A stretch of 64,000 nt of DNA from Brevibacillus humidisoli (GTDB taxonomy: Bacteria; Bacillota; Bacilli; Brevibacillales; Brevibacillaceae). The translations under genes and the position numbers were made by a program. Positions 39,815-49,160 of this stretch are shown piece after piece; positions within the stretch are counted from its first letter, which is position 1; every line of letters starts with the position of its first letter. Below the pieces are notes generated by a model, which saw only the letters and a program-made list of their open reading frames with translations, was not told the origin of the DNA and ran no database searches. The stretch lies in contig NZ_CP087263.1 of the NCBI RefSeq assembly GCF_020923435.1, forward strand, positions 4,485,001 to 4,549,000, written 5' to 3'.

Positions 39815-41005
39815 ATGGCAAAAGAAAAATTTGAGCGGAGTAAACCGCATGTAAACATTGGTACGATCGGTCACGTTGACCACGGTAAAACCACGCTGAC
39901 TGCTGCAATCACCACTGTACTTGCTTCTCAAGGGAAAGCAAAAGCAATGGACTACGGCAGCATCGACGCTGCTCCGGAAGAGCGCGAGCGCGGTATCACG
40001 ATCAACACGGCACACGTTGAGTATGAAACGGAAAACCGCCACTATGCTCACGTTGACTGCCCAGGCCACGCCGACTACGTGAAAAACATGATCACCGGTG
40101 CAGCTCAAATGGACGGAGCAATCCTGGTTGTATCCGCTGCTGACGGTCCGATGCCGCAAACGCGCGAGCACATCCTGCTCTCCCGCCAAGTAGGTGTTCC
40201 GTACATCGTAGTCTTCATGAACAAGTGCGACATGGTAGACGACGAAGAGCTGTTGGAACTGGTTGAAATGGAAATCCGCGACCTGCTGTCGCAATATGAG
40301 TTCCCTGGTGACGACATTCCGGTCATCAAAGGATCCGCTCTGCAAGCTCTGGAAAACCCGGGCAGCGATTGGGGACAAAAAATCATCGAGCTGATGGATG
40401 CAGTAGATGCCTACATCCCTACCCCTGAGCGTGCTACTGACAAGCCGTTCCTGATGCCGGTAGAGGACGTATTCACCATCACTGGTCGTGGTACCGTTGC
40501 TACCGGTCGTGTAGAGCGCGGTATCGTAAAAGTGGGTGACTCCGTAGAAATCGTTGGTCTGGCTGAAGAGACCAAGTCTACTACTGTAACAGGTGTAGAG
40601 ATGTTCCGCAAACTGCTCGACCAAGCAGAAGCTGGTGACAACATCGGTGCCCTGCTCCGTGGTGTTGAGCGTAAGGAAATCGAGCGCGGTCAATGTCTGG
40701 CCAAGCCGGGTTCCGTTAAACCTTACACCAAGTTTAAGTGCGAAGTATACGTACTGTCCAAAGAAGAGGGCGGCCGTCACACTCCGTTCTTTGCCAACTA
40801 CCGTCCGCAATTCTACTTCCGTACCACGGACGTTACTGGCATCATCAAACTGCCGGAAGGCGTTGAGATGATTATGCCTGGTGACAACACCGAGTTTGAA
40901 GTAGAACTGATCGCACCGGTAGCAATGGAGCAAGGTACTCGCTTCGCTATCCGCGAAGGTGGCCGTACTGTAGGTGCTGGAGTCGTATCGCAAATCGTTG
41001 AGTAA
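39815..41005 (+). CDS. tuf: Elongation factor Tu
   Basis: This 396-residue GTPase delivers aminoacyl-tRNA to the ribosome. G1 is [10 protein letters not shown], switch I has [18 protein letters not shown]3 DCPGHADY and G4 NKCD. Domains II and III are complete, ending [11 protein letters not shown]. It starts after TTAAGGAGGATTAGGTTCAC. In many relatives rpsJ follows closely; here a 4.9-kb accessory segment intervenes. Confidence 0.98.
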   Translation: MAKEKFERSKPHVNIGTIGHVDHGKTTLTAAITTVLASQGKAKAMDYGSIDAAPEERERGITINTAHVEYETENRHYAHVDCPGHADYVKNMITGAAQMDGAILVVSAADGPMPQTREHILLSRQVGVPYIVVFMNKCDMVDDEELLELVEMEIRDLLSQYEFPGDDIPVIKGSALQALENPGSDWGQKIIELMDAVDAYIPTPERATDKPFLMPVEDVFTITGRGTVATGRVERGIVKVGDSVEIVGLAEETKSTTVTGVEMFRKLLDQAEAGDNIGALLRGVERKEIERGQCLAKPGSVKPYTKFKCEVYVLSKEEGGRHTPFFANYRPQFYFRTTDVTGIIKLPEGVEMIMPGDNTEFEVELIAPVAMEQGTRFAIREGGRTVGAGVVSQIVE

Positions 41006-41014
41006 TCGACTGGG

Positions 41015-41050
41015 AAAAAACCTGGCAACGTACAGTTGTCAGGTTTTTTT
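41015..41050 (+). terminator. Strong terminator after tuf
   Basis: AAAAAACCTGGCAAC and GTTGTCAGGTTTTTTT form a long stem around GTACA with one mismatch, with A-run and T-run on either side. It closes the str operon. Confidence 0.9.
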
Positions 41051-41101
41051 AATGTATAAGCGTATATAACTGAGGGGAGCCGAAGTGCTCCCCTTCAGAC
41101 T

Positions 41102-41168
41102 GTAGACAAAGGGGGGGAGGGCGTGGGGGAGAACGTCCCTTTTCCCTCCAGTCACTCCGTTGCCAACC
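41102..41168. repeat. Partial relative of element A
   Basis: GTAGACAAAGGG, then GTGGGGGAGAACGTCCCTTT, then TCCCTCCAGTCACTCCG and TTGCCAACC, align with 10321-10383 downstream of clpC in the same order and spacing. The mirrored right arm is not seen here. In both cases the element sits immediately after an operon's terminator. Confidence 0.6.
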
Positions 41169-41235
41169 TCCAGGGAAGCAAAACTGTCCACTGCGCCAGC
41201 ACGAAGCGGGCGGGCACCACTATCATACCGCCACC

Positions 41236-41451
41236 ATGTACGGCGGCTTTATTTTGCGTCCGTCTAACGCGGATTTTTTCAAGGATGTCATCACGGAACG
41301 AACGATCAAGAAAGTGATCAGTGAATACAATCCCATCACACAGATGAGGGGCAAGTTTGGCGACCCGATCTGGAATGAGAATTACGCGGTGATCTACCCC
41401 TTTTTCGCCGGGATGGGGGATGCCAAGTCGAAGACCCGGCAACCGCTTTGA
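41236..41451 (+). CDS. Unrecognised short ORF, possibly a gene fragment
   Basis: A 71-codon ORF runs MYGGFILRPSNADFFKDVI... to KSKTRQPL. The composition looks protein-like (KKVISEYNPITQMRGKFGDP), and open frame continues upstream of the ATG. There is no clear ribosome site, so it may be the tail of a lost gene. I do not recognise it. Confidence that it is expressed is low. Confidence 0.25.
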   Translation: MYGGFILRPSNADFFKDVITERTIKKVISEYNPITQMRGKFGDPIWNENYAVIYPFFAGMGDAKSKTRQPL

Positions 41452-41699
41452 GGCCCATCGGAAGATTCGTTGACATGAGAACTAGCTGAATCCAATAGTG
41501 TGTCAAGAATTTGGATTACGCTAGGCGCGGACACGATAGCCCATCAATATAGGAGCGTAGGGGGAGAGATGACGAAAAGTCTGGTTAAACTGGCAGAGCA
41601 GAAATTGTTTAAATTCTAATGAATGAATAAAGTAATAGTTAGGACACGTTTTCATATGGGTATCCCCTCTTTATTTGATAATTTATTACATTGGTATTA

Positions 41700-41728
41700 T
41701 TGCTAAATATGGATACAAATGGTATTAT
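41700..41728 (+). promoter_or_regulatory. Promoter of the secreted toxin-like gene
   Basis: TTGCTA (41700-41705), a 17-bp spacer and TATTAT (41723-41728) lie about 30 bp before the gene, in strongly AT-rich sequence. Confidence 0.65.
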
Positions 41729-41756
41729 GTAAGAGATTTAGAAAGGCGGAACAATT

Positions 41757-42812
41757 ATGAGCTTCAAAAAATTTATGTCGCTTACGCTTTTAACTCTTTT
41801 GCTACTATCTAGTGTTTTTACAAACTCATTATTTGCAAGTGAGGAAGTAGTAGCAGAACAAAAACCTAAGTCAAGCTCTGAAGTCTTTCGTATCGAAGAG
41901 CTTGACGAGCATCCAGATGTGGTGGAATTCCTTGAGAAGAATCATCTTTATGACGAATTGCAAGAATTTGTCGATAATCCCGACGTACAACCTCTAGAGA
42001 AATCTGATACTAATTTTAGTGCTGAAGAAAAGAAGAGATTAGAAGAAAAGTATGGCTTAGTAATGTCAGAGCCAACGACTGAGCCTATACAAAATGACAT
42101 ACAGATTGGGGTTATACGTAACGCTGACGACATAGATGGACTTATTGCAATAAGACTTCTGGCATATGACTGGGGATGCAATTTAGAGCTAGTGCATCTA
42201 CAACTTGGTGTTGACCCAGTAGATAGCATCATTGGGACTGTAACAAAATACAATAAGGATGGGAGAAGTTGGGATTGGGTAGACTCAAAACCTGTAAAGG
42301 AGACGAATGTAAAAAGCGGATCTTTTTATGGTTGGCGTACTCGAATCAGTGCAGTTGCGGATTATTTTGAATTTGACTTGACTGTCACTGACGAAGGGAA
42401 TTCTCTTCCCTATACAAATAAGGGTATCATTAATGCGTCGAACGAAAGGTATAACTTCAATACAGATATTTACAAAGAGTTGTCATCGTTGGGTGGTCAT
42501 CGGCATCATCTTGTTTCAAAAAAAGCTTTAGAAGTGGCTGGATTTGATCCTAACTATGCTCCCGCCATTAGAATGATAGTGGAAGATCATTATAATACAC
42601 CTAACTATGGAGGGAACACAAAATTCCGTCAGAAAGAGATCGAACTACTGAAGAAACAAAAATATAGTGAATTAATAGAATTCGAACTTGAAGCCCTAGC
42701 AAATTCTGAGGACTCAGAAGAGAGATTTGATAATCTTTACTTTAAATACGAAGAAGAACTAGGAGAAGCAGTATTGATGTATGAAGATTATTTTGGTTCA
42801 AACGAAAACTAA
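41757..42812 (+). CDS. Secreted protein with C-terminal HNH-like motif, probable toxin
   Basis: This is a 351-residue protein. Residues 1-27 are a Sec signal peptide (KK, a Leu-rich core, cleavage likely after LFA27). An acidic region to about 115 and a middle domain with several Trp (RSWDWVDSKP, YGWRTRISAVADYF) follow. The C-terminal part has GGHRHHLVSKKALEVAGF at 246-263 and VEDHYNTPNYGG at 275-286. The HxHH and later DH...N resemble the His-Me finger (HNH/endonuclease VII) toxin domains of polymorphic toxins. Base composition is much more AT-rich than the ribosomal genes around it, suggesting acquisition. No family name is certain; an extracellular nuclease without toxin role is the alternative. 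Confidence 0.6.
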   Translation: MSFKKFMSLTLLTLLLLSSVFTNSLFASEEVVAEQKPKSSSEVFRIEELDEHPDVVEFLEKNHLYDELQEFVDNPDVQPLEKSDTNFSAEEKKRLEEKYGLVMSEPTTEPIQNDIQIGVIRNADDIDGLIAIRLLAYDWGCNLELVHLQLGVDPVDSIIGTVTKYNKDGRSWDWVDSKPVKETNVKSGSFYGWRTRISAVADYFEFDLTVTDEGNSLPYTNKGIINASNERYNFNTDIYKELSSLGGHRHHLVSKKALEVAGFDPNYAPAIRMIVEDHYNTPNYGGNTKFRQKEIELLKKQKYSELIEFELEALANSEDSEERFDNLYFKYEEELGEAVLMYEDYFGSNEN

Positions 42813-42922
42813 GATGTATCCACGATGATAAATAAGGAGTTCCTTTTCATAAGCAAGGTTTCATCATTTCTTAGAACATATCAGAAGGATTCCTTTTCTT
42901 AACCTCAGAAAGGAGAATGATA

Positions 42923-43408
42923 ATGGATACCCTACTCATTGAACCAGGTATCGGAATTGGCCCCATAAAACTTGGGATGACCGAAAGGGAAGTGAAGGAT
43001 ACCTTACAAGCATTTTCAGAAAAATACTTGAAGATAGATCGTCACTTTAGCTTTTACAGTTTGTTTAAGACACGTTATGACTCTGACGGTAAAGTCATAT
43101 TTGTAGAACTTTGTTGCTATGCTAAGGAACACTTCAACTGCCTGTTTCGGGATATCGATGTATTCAACACGAAAGCAGAAGAGCTTGTGGAAATGATTGA
43201 TAGGATATCAAGGTATGACCGAACCCATTGGGAAGTAGGATGTACTTACATTTTCCCAGAACTAGGCTTAACTCTTTGGAGACCTTCTGAGTTTAAAGAA
43301 GAAGACATGGAAGCAGAATGGTTTAAAGAGTTGCGTCCAGACATTCAAGAAGACGAAATGAGAAATCTATATTTTCAAACCGTTGCTGTGTGGTCGGAGT
43401 TAATTTAA
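42923..43408 (+). CDS. Probable immunity protein of the upstream toxin-like gene
   Basis: This is a 161-residue acidic, soluble protein without signal peptide. Its N-terminus GIGIGPIKLGMTEREVKDTL resembles small Firmicutes proteins found beside toxin genes, though I cannot name the family. Other features are CCYAKEHFNCLFRDIDVF and a Trp-rich end. It lies 110 bp after the secreted gene, in the same orientation and with the same AT-rich composition, which is the classic toxin-then-immunity layout. The ATG at 42923, 7 bases after AGGAG, is preferred to the one at 42917. Function is inferred from context only. Confidence 0.5.
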   Translation: MDTLLIEPGIGIGPIKLGMTEREVKDTLQAFSEKYLKIDRHFSFYSLFKTRYDSDGKVIFVELCCYAKEHFNCLFRDIDVFNTKAEELVEMIDRISRYDRTHWEVGCTYIFPELGLTLWRPSEFKEEDMEAEWFKELRPDIQEDEMRNLYFQTVAVWSELI

Positions 43409-43426
43409 TGGTATAGAAAAATCATA

Positions 43427-43459
43427 AACATCCCCCTAGAATCATCTGGAGGGGATGTT
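43427..43459 (+). terminator. Stem-loop after the immunity-like gene
   Basis: AACATCCCC and GGGGATGTT form a perfect 9-bp stem around a 15-nt loop. No T-run follows on the + strand, so termination is uncertain. Confidence 0.5.
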
Positions 43460-43516
43460 CCAGTTCTTAAATCTCGTTTACACGAAAGTCTCAAGATGAA
43501 AGAGGAGGAATGTTTT

Positions 43517-44116
43517 ATGTTGGCAAACATCTTGGAACGCAGTGGGGATCACAAGAACTTTTGGGCGGAGTTGTTCGCCACCAAGCAAAATGACATGGCC
43601 ATTCAAGCCAATGTGGTCGGGTTGGAAACTCACAAATTAAATGGAGAGTCTGTCCGCTGCTGGGTGTTGGAGGTAGAGCCGACCGGGACTGTGAAGGGAA
43701 TTGTGCCACGGATGGAAACCGGTTTGAGAAAACATCTGAAATGAGCGAGTTTCTAGGTCAATCCATGCCGGTCATGATTCTGCATATTGATCAGGAAGCG
43801 GGGCAGGTTCTTTGTAAGTCGAACCCGTGCGATTGCCTTGATGCAGGAGATTGCGCTAAGGCGCATGAAAGCGGGAGATCAATACAAGAGCCGTCACAAA
43901 AGTGAGCCAGAATCGAATAGCACTTCCATACCCTCCGACCAAGAATTCCTCTCAAAATCACCTCCTGCCTGCCCACGAACATTTTACTCATACCATTTCG
44001 ATCCTTCTTCCGAATACATAACAATGATCCGGCAATCTCTTCGGGATTTACCAGAACGCCCTGCTTTTCATGAATTTATCGAGTGGCTCGATTGCGGCAA
44101 TCAAAAATCTCCATAA
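43517..44116 (+). pseudogene. Decayed S1-domain-like RNA-binding protein gene
   Basis: Three adjoining frames read as one protein. The first (43517-43744) gives MLANILERSGDHKNFWAEL to VKGIVPRMETGLRKHLK. The second, from 43741, gives MSEFLGQSMPVMILHIDQEA. The third, from about 43809, gives VSRTRAIALMQEIALRRMKAG. The order GIVP...ETGL, FLGQ...V.ILHID, SRTRAIA matches an S1-type domain as seen in S1-like proteins of Bacillales mobile elements. Two frameshifts break it. The start has a good site (AGAGGAGGA). The C-terminal 70 codons are unrecognised. Sequencing error is a possible alternative cause of the shifts. Confidence 0.55.
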
Positions 44117-44131
44117 CGAATAGGAAAGCGG

Positions 44132-44142
44132 TATGCTACAAT
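44132..44142 (+). promoter_or_regulatory. Extended -10 promoter for the EamA gene
   Basis: GTATGCTACAAT supplies a TGn extension and a TACAAT -10 box about 40 bp before the gene; no good -35 is seen. Confidence 0.5.
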
Positions 44143-44182
44143 ACACCAATAGAGTAAGAACGAGTCAGGGAGAAGGGAAACC

Positions 44183-45118
44183 ATGCAGCAAAGTGAGAAA
44201 TATATCTACGTTATCTTGACCGGGGTCATTACGCTTTGGGGTCTGAACGTGGTGATGGTCAAGTATCTCTCTTTTTTTCCGCCGGTGCTGATTGCAGCGA
44301 TTCGCATGACGATTGCTGCTTCCGTGCTGCTTCCGTTTGTGCTTTGGAAAGTGGGAAGAACGAAACTGCAGTGGCAGGACTGGCTGTTGATCATCGGTGT
44401 GAGTGCCAGTTCGATCACCCTGCACCAAATCTTTATCGCTTGGGGTGTTCAACATACATCGGCTGGCAATACCTCTCTCATTCTCGGATTAAACCCGTTG
44501 GTAACCGCACTGCTTGCCGTTCCATTCCTGGGTGAACCCCTAACAAAAAGAAAAGTGGTCGGGATCGGCATTGGCCTCATTGGTGTGCTGATTGTGGTGC
44601 TGTCGCAAACGGGAGAAGGCGGCGTTGCGTTGCGCGGCTTTGGTGACCTTTTGATTTTTCTGTCGATGCTGATGTACGTGATCGGGGGGCTGCTCATTCG
44701 AAAAGCAACAGCTCGAGGAACACACGTACTGGTGGTAACCGCCTATTCTCATGCAATTGCCTCCGTGCTCCTCTGGTCGACTGCTATACTGGTGTATCCG
44801 GCAGCGGTATTCAGCTCGATTGACACAGAGCCGTTTACCTGGCTGGTGATCGTCGTGTCGGGAGCCTTGGCAACCGGTCTTGGCACACTAGGCTGGAACC
44901 ATGGCATCAGGCAGTTGGGAGCAGGCAGAACATCAGTTTTTCTCAACGGTATGCCGCTAACCAGTTTATTATTTGCGGCACTGCTGTTAGGCGAATCGCT
45001 GGGACTGCTTCATCTGCTGGCGCTGGCAATGATCATAATGGGGGTCTACCTTGGTTCCTATCAACGGAGTTCAGCACCGCTCGCCGTAACGAAACTAGGC
45101 AAACAACTGAATGGATGA
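44183..45118 (+). CDS. EamA/DMT-family transporter
   Basis: This is a 311-residue membrane protein with about ten hydrophobic segments arranged as two EamA repeats of five. Typical features are ITLWGLNVVMVKYL in the first helix, LGLNPLVTALLAVPFLGEPL at the end of repeat one, and NGMPLTSLLFAALLLGESL at the matching place in repeat two. The family exports amino acids or other metabolites, or carries nucleotide sugars; no substrate can be inferred. It faces the haemoglobin gene, and the two share a terminator. Confidence 0.85.
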   Translation: MQQSEKYIYVILTGVITLWGLNVVMVKYLSFFPPVLIAAIRMTIAASVLLPFVLWKVGRTKLQWQDWLLIIGVSASSITLHQIFIAWGVQHTSAGNTSLILGLNPLVTALLAVPFLGEPLTKRKVVGIGIGLIGVLIVVLSQTGEGGVALRGFGDLLIFLSMLMYVIGGLLIRKATARGTHVLVVTAYSHAIASVLLWSTAILVYPAAVFSSIDTEPFTWLVIVVSGALATGLGTLGWNHGIRQLGAGRTSVFLNGMPLTSLLFAALLLGESLGLLHLLALAMIIMGVYLGSYQRSSAPLAVTKLGKQLNG

Positions 45119-45123
45119 AAGAA

Positions 45124-45166
45124 AGAAAACCAAGCGAGAGATCACTCCTGCCCCGCTTGGTTTTCT
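45124..45166. terminator. Bidirectional terminator between EamA gene and globin
   Basis: AGAAAACCAAGCG and CGCTTGGTTTTCT are perfect 13-bp inverted repeats around 17 bases. The right arm and loop include the last codons of the reverse-strand globin gene, so the hairpin doubles as coding sequence. Confidence 0.85.
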
Positions 45167-45546
45167 TCTATTGTATTGACCATATGGTGCGCGATCATCG
45201 TCATCCGCTGGAAAATCGTCTGCCGTATCGGCCCCTCCAATCCGATTCGATCCATCGCTTCACTCATGCAGGATAGCCAAGCCTGCGCCCTTGTCGGGGT
45301 GATTGGGAACGGCAGATGACGGGCCCGAAGCATCGGGTGGCCATAACGCTGGCTGTAAAGAGCGGGCCCGCCGAGATATTGCGTGAGAAAGCAGTATTGC
45401 TTTTCCTTTACCTGCGTAAAATCCTCGGGGAACAGCGGGGATAGGTCTGGGTTCTGCTTCACCAGGTCGTAAAAGTTGTCAACCAGATTGGCTATTGTCT
45501 CGGATCCGCCGATCAGCTCGTATGGATTGTCATGCAGTTGAGCCAT
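45142..45546 (-). CDS. Truncated haemoglobin, group II
   Basis: This is a 134-residue globin of the 2-on-2 fold. Group II features are PYELIGG at the start, FYDLVKQNPDLSPLFPED, the CD/E region KQYCFLTQYLGGPALY, and RYGHPMLRARHLPFPI, which carries the proximal haem His; AWLSCM supplies the conserved Trp. Relatives such as YjbI of Bacillus bind oxygen and are linked to peroxide or nitric oxide handling, or to Spx control through a neighbouring yjbH; no yjbH is present here. The ribosome site is AAAGGAGGC before the start codon. Confidence 0.92.
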   Translation of the reverse strand: MAQLHDNPYELIGGSETIANLVDNFYDLVKQNPDLSPLFPEDFTQVKEKQYCFLTQYLGGPALYSQRYGHPMLRARHLPFPITPTRAQAWLSCMSEAMDRIGLEGPIRQTIFQRMTMIAHHMVNTIEENQAGQE

Positions 45547-45752
45547 ATGGGTGCCTCCTTTTGATAGGTAAGGATCTGCCGTCTATTGTATCACAAATGG
45601 AAACTCTCAGATGAGAATCACCTCTGGCATTGGCAGTCAGTTCCGCTTGCGCTTTGCAACGAGAATCGGTAACATAGGCAAGGTGAGCCCAAAACTGGAT
45701 TCCGACAAGCATTTGTACAGGAAAAGGGACCAAGCGATGAAAGAAAAAATTC

Positions 45753-45781
45753 TTGCGTCGCCTATTCGTTTTTAGTACAAT
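45753..45781 (+). promoter_or_regulatory. Promoter of the S10-spc-alpha cluster
   Basis: TTGCGT (45753-45758), a 17-bp spacer and TACAAT (45776-45781). It gives the ribosomal cluster its own start now that it is cut off from tuf by 4.9 kb. The rest of the 370-bp gap between globin and rpsJ shows no gene; the leader has a GGCCCC/GGGG stem near 45835. Confidence 0.8.
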
Positions 45782-45826
45782 AGTGAATGTTGGTCATGGA
45801 CTTGCGATGAAGTGGGAGGTTGCTGA

Positions 45827-46225
<399 letters not shown>

Positions 46226-46371
46226 GAACAAAACGCGACACACGCGCGAGCGTTGTCTTGAAGCTAGGCCAACAATGCGGTCCCGGCGCAGCTCGGGAAC
46301 GGATTTAAGCATAGTGAGAGTGGTCATTCGTAGTGCGAAGAAAAACGAAACAAGTACAGGAGGTGGCACAA

Positions 46372-47001
46372 ATGACCAAAGGAATCTTAGGGAAGAAACT
46401 GGGCATGACCCAAGTGTTCGGTCCGAACGGTACCGCGATCGCTGTAACTGTGATTGAAGCTGGTCCTTGCGTGGTTCTGCAGAAGAAGGATCAGGACAAC
46501 GACGGTTATGAAGCGATTCAGATCGGCTATGAGGACAAGAAAGAACACCGCGCAAACAAGCCTGAGAAGGGGCATGCAGCGAAAGCCAACACGGCACCTA
46601 AGCGCTTCGTCCGCGAGATTAGCGGAGTAAACCTCGGTGAGTACGAGGTAGGTCAGGAGTTAAAAGCTGATATTTTTGCCGCAGGAGACGTTGTTGACGT
46701 GGCAGGTGTGACCAAGGGGAAAGGGTTCCAGGGTGCGATCAAGCGTCACAACCAAGCTCGTGGACCGATGGCTCACGGTTCCCGTTACCATCGTGGTCCT
46801 GGTTCGCTCGGTGCGATCGCTCCGAACCGCGTGTTTAAAGGTCAGACGCTGCCAGGACAAATGGGTGGCGACAACGTGACGATTCAAAACCTGGAAGTCG
46901 TCAAAGTGGACGCTGACCGCAATCTGATTCTGGTTAAAGGTTCCGTGCCTGGTCCGAAAAACAGCTACGTGGTTGTTCGTTCGGCAGTCAAGAACAAGTA
47001 A
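46372..47001 (+). CDS. rplC: 50S ribosomal protein L3
   Basis: This 209-residue protein binds near the peptidyl-transferase centre. It starts [19 protein letters not shown]; the long loop that reaches the A site has [20 protein letters not shown]-type sequence around residues 125-160 (here [15 protein letters not shown]). The ATG at 46372 after AGGAGGTGGCACAA is chosen over a 13-codon longer frame. Confidence 0.98.
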   Translation: MTKGILGKKLGMTQVFGPNGTAIAVTVIEAGPCVVLQKKDQDNDGYEAIQIGYEDKKEHRANKPEKGHAAKANTAPKRFVREISGVNLGEYEVGQELKADIFAAGDVVDVAGVTKGKGFQGAIKRHNQARGPMAHGSRYHRGPGSLGAIAPNRVFKGQTLPGQMGGDNVTIQNLEVVKVDADRNLILVKGSVPGPKNSYVVVRSAVKNK

Positions 47002-47018
47002 GGAAAGGAGGAACTGAC

Positions 47019-47642
47019 ATGCCAAAAGTAGCTCTTTACAATCAAACAGGCGCACAGGTGGGAGAAATCGAACTGGCGGACAGCGTATTCGGTATCGAGC
47101 CCAACCAAGCTGTGCTTTATGATGCGATCGTGATGCAGCAGGCGTCCCAACGCCAAGGCACCCACGACGTAAAAAATCGTTCGGAAGTACGTGGCGGCGG
47201 CCGCAAGCCGTGGCGCCAAAAAGGTACAGGTCGTGCCCGTCAAGGTTCGATCCGTGCTCCGCAATGGAAAGGCGGCGGTGTAGTTTTTGGCCCGACTCCG
47301 CGCAAATACGGTTACAAACTGAACCGTAAAGTGCGTCGTCTGGCGCTGAAATCGGCACTGTCCACCAAGGTGCAAAACAACGAACTGCTGGTACTGGAAG
47401 AACTGAGCCTCTCTGCTCCGAAGACCAAGGAGATGGCAGGCGTACTGAGCAACCTGAAAGCAGATCGCAAAGCACTGATCGTAACATCCGAGTTTGATCA
47501 AAACGTAGCTCTTTCTTCCCGCAACATCCCGGGAGTAAAGTTCATCGATGCTGCCGGCATTAATGTTCTCGATTTGGTCGCTCACGACAAGGTGATCGTA
47601 ACGAAAGATGCGGTTGCTAAAGTAGAGGAGGTGCTCGCCTAA
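47019..47642 (+). CDS. rplD: 50S ribosomal protein L4
   Basis: This 207-residue protein lines the peptide exit tunnel. The tunnel loop includes [19 protein letters not shown] and RAPQWKGGG, with the usual residues linked to macrolide sensitivity. It shares one base with the start of rplW, so L4 and L23 are translationally coupled. Confidence 0.98.
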   Translation: MPKVALYNQTGAQVGEIELADSVFGIEPNQAVLYDAIVMQQASQRQGTHDVKNRSEVRGGGRKPWRQKGTGRARQGSIRAPQWKGGGVVFGPTPRKYGYKLNRKVRRLALKSALSTKVQNNELLVLEELSLSAPKTKEMAGVLSNLKADRKALIVTSEFDQNVALSSRNIPGVKFIDAAGINVLDLVAHDKVIVTKDAVAKVEEVLA

Positions 47643-47932
47643 TGAAGAGCCTGTACGATATCATCAAGCGCCCTATCATTACGGAGCGCACCACCGATAT
47701 GATGGCAGAGAAAAAGTACGTGTTTGAAGTTCCGATGAAAGCGAACAAAACCGAGATCAAGCAAGCGGTTGAAAAAATCTTTGGCGTGAAGGTAGCGGCA
47801 GTGAACACGATTCGCATGCCTGCGAAGCCAAAACGCTACGGGAAATATGCCGGATACACCTCCGAGTGGAAAAAAGCGATTGTCAAGCTGACGGCTGACA
47901 GCAAAGAGCTGGAATTCTACGAAGGCGTGTAA
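47642..47932 (+). CDS. rplW: 50S ribosomal protein L23
   Basis: This 96-residue protein sits at the tunnel exit and docks trigger factor and SRP. It has [15 protein letters not shown] at the N-terminus and the loop [20 protein letters not shown]. It overlaps the rplD stop by one base. Confidence 0.98.
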   Translation: MKSLYDIIKRPIITERTTDMMAEKKYVFEVPMKANKTEIKQAVEKIFGVKVAAVNTIRMPAKPKRYGKYAGYTSEWKKAIVKLTADSKELEFYEGV

Positions 47933-47965
47933 TCTCGACGACTATCGATAAGGAGGGAATAAAAA

Positions 47966-48799
47966 ATGGGAATCAAAAAATTTAAACCGACTTCTCCTGG
48001 TCGTCGCCAAATGACGGTTTCTACCTTTGAAGAGATCACTACCTCCACTCCGGAGAAATCTCTATTAGCCCCGCTTTCCAAAAAAGCAGGCCGCAACAAC
48101 CAAGGTAAAATTACCGTTCGTCATCAAGGTGGCGGTCACAAGCGGAAATATCGCGTGATCGATTTCAAACGCAACAAGGACGGCATTCCTGGTCGCGTCG
48201 CTTCGATCGAATACGATCCGAACCGTTCCGCAAACATTGCGCTGATCAACTACGCAGATGGTGAAAAGCGCTACATCCTGGCGCCACTGGGACTGAAAGT
48301 AGGCGACACGATCATCTCCGGACCGGACGCCGATATCAAGACTGGGAACGCTCTGCCGCTGGAAAACATTCCGGTTGGTACGACCATTCACAACATCGAA
48401 CTGAAGCCTGGCAAAGGCGGACAGCTGGCTCGTGCCGCTGGTGCCGAAGCACAACTGCTCGGTCGTGACGGTGAGTTCGTGATTGTTCGTCTCGGTTCTG
48501 GAGAGATCCGCCGCATTCACAGCGAGTGCCGTGCTACGGTTGGACAGGTGGGCAACCTCGACCACGAACTGATCAACATCGGTAAAGCAGGCCGCTCCCG
48601 CTGGCTGGGCAAACGGCCGACTGTTCGCGGTAGCGTCATGAACCCGAACGATCACCCGCACGGTGGTGGGGAAGGTCGCGCTCCGATCGGACGCAAAGCA
48701 CCGGTTACGCCTTGGGGCAAACCGACGCTCGGTCTTAAGACTCGCAAGAAAAACAACAAGTCCGACAAGTACATTGTTCGTCGCCGTAAGAAGAAGTAA
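47966..48799 (+). CDS. rplB: 50S ribosomal protein L2
   Basis: This is a 277-residue core protein needed for subunit joining and peptidyl transfer. It has [39 protein letters not shown] and the conserved C-terminal loop [20 protein letters not shown] with the key His. The basic tail ends [11 protein letters not shown]. The start follows ATAAGGAGGGAATAAAAA. Confidence 0.98.
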   Translation: MGIKKFKPTSPGRRQMTVSTFEEITTSTPEKSLLAPLSKKAGRNNQGKITVRHQGGGHKRKYRVIDFKRNKDGIPGRVASIEYDPNRSANIALINYADGEKRYILAPLGLKVGDTIISGPDADIKTGNALPLENIPVGTTIHNIELKPGKGGQLARAAGAEAQLLGRDGEFVIVRLGSGEIRRIHSECRATVGQVGNLDHELINIGKAGRSRWLGKRPTVRGSVMNPNDHPHGGGEGRAPIGRKAPVTPWGKPTLGLKTRKKNNKSDKYIVRRRKKK

Positions 48800-48849
48800 G
48801 GTAAGCTGATAGAATAACCGAACGCTTAAAAGCGAAGGGAGGTTCACTT

Positions 48850-49131
48850 ATGGGTCGCAGCTTGAAAAAAGGACCTTTCGTGGATGACCACTTGATGAAA
48901 AAAGTGGTGGAGTTGAACGAGAAGAACGAGAAGCGCGTGGTAAAAACCTGGTCTCGCCGCTCTACGATTTTCCCTGAATTCGTTGGCCACACGTTCGCCG
49001 TATACGATGGTCGCAAACATGTCCCGGTTTATGTCTCCGAAGATATGGTAGGCCACAAACTGGGAGAGTTCGCACCGACTCGTACCTTCAAGGGGCACGT
49101 CGACAACGACAAAAAATCCAGGAAGCGTTAA
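48850..49131 (+). CDS. rpsS: 30S ribosomal protein S19
   Basis: This 93-residue head protein forms part of the bridge to the large subunit. It has [18 protein letters not shown] and [20 protein letters not shown], with a basic tail ending KKSRKR. The ribosome site is GAAGGGAGGTTCACTT. Confidence 0.98.
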   Translation: MGRSLKKGPFVDDHLMKKVVELNEKNEKRVVKTWSRRSTIFPEFVGHTFAVYDGRKHVPVYVSEDMVGHKLGEFAPTRTFKGHVDNDKKSRKR

Positions 49132-49160
49132 TTTCTCTTCATAGAGAGGAGGTACAACTG

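Larger units (their letters stand above)
41006..41756. other. 750-bp stretch with repeat relic and orphan ORF after tuf
   Basis: It contains the tuf terminator, a relative of element A (41102-41168), an unrecognised 71-codon ORF (41236-41451) and a tiny ORF at 41569 with a good ribosome site (GGGGGAG, then MTKSLVKLAEQKLFKF and stop). It ends with the AT-rich promoter region of the next gene. This looks like a scar of past insertion and decay. Confidence 0.55.

Noticed and set aside
43787-44116. 109-codon ORF as an independent gene
   Set aside because: Its only recognisable part continues the S1-like protein from the preceding frames, and it has no ribosome site of its own.
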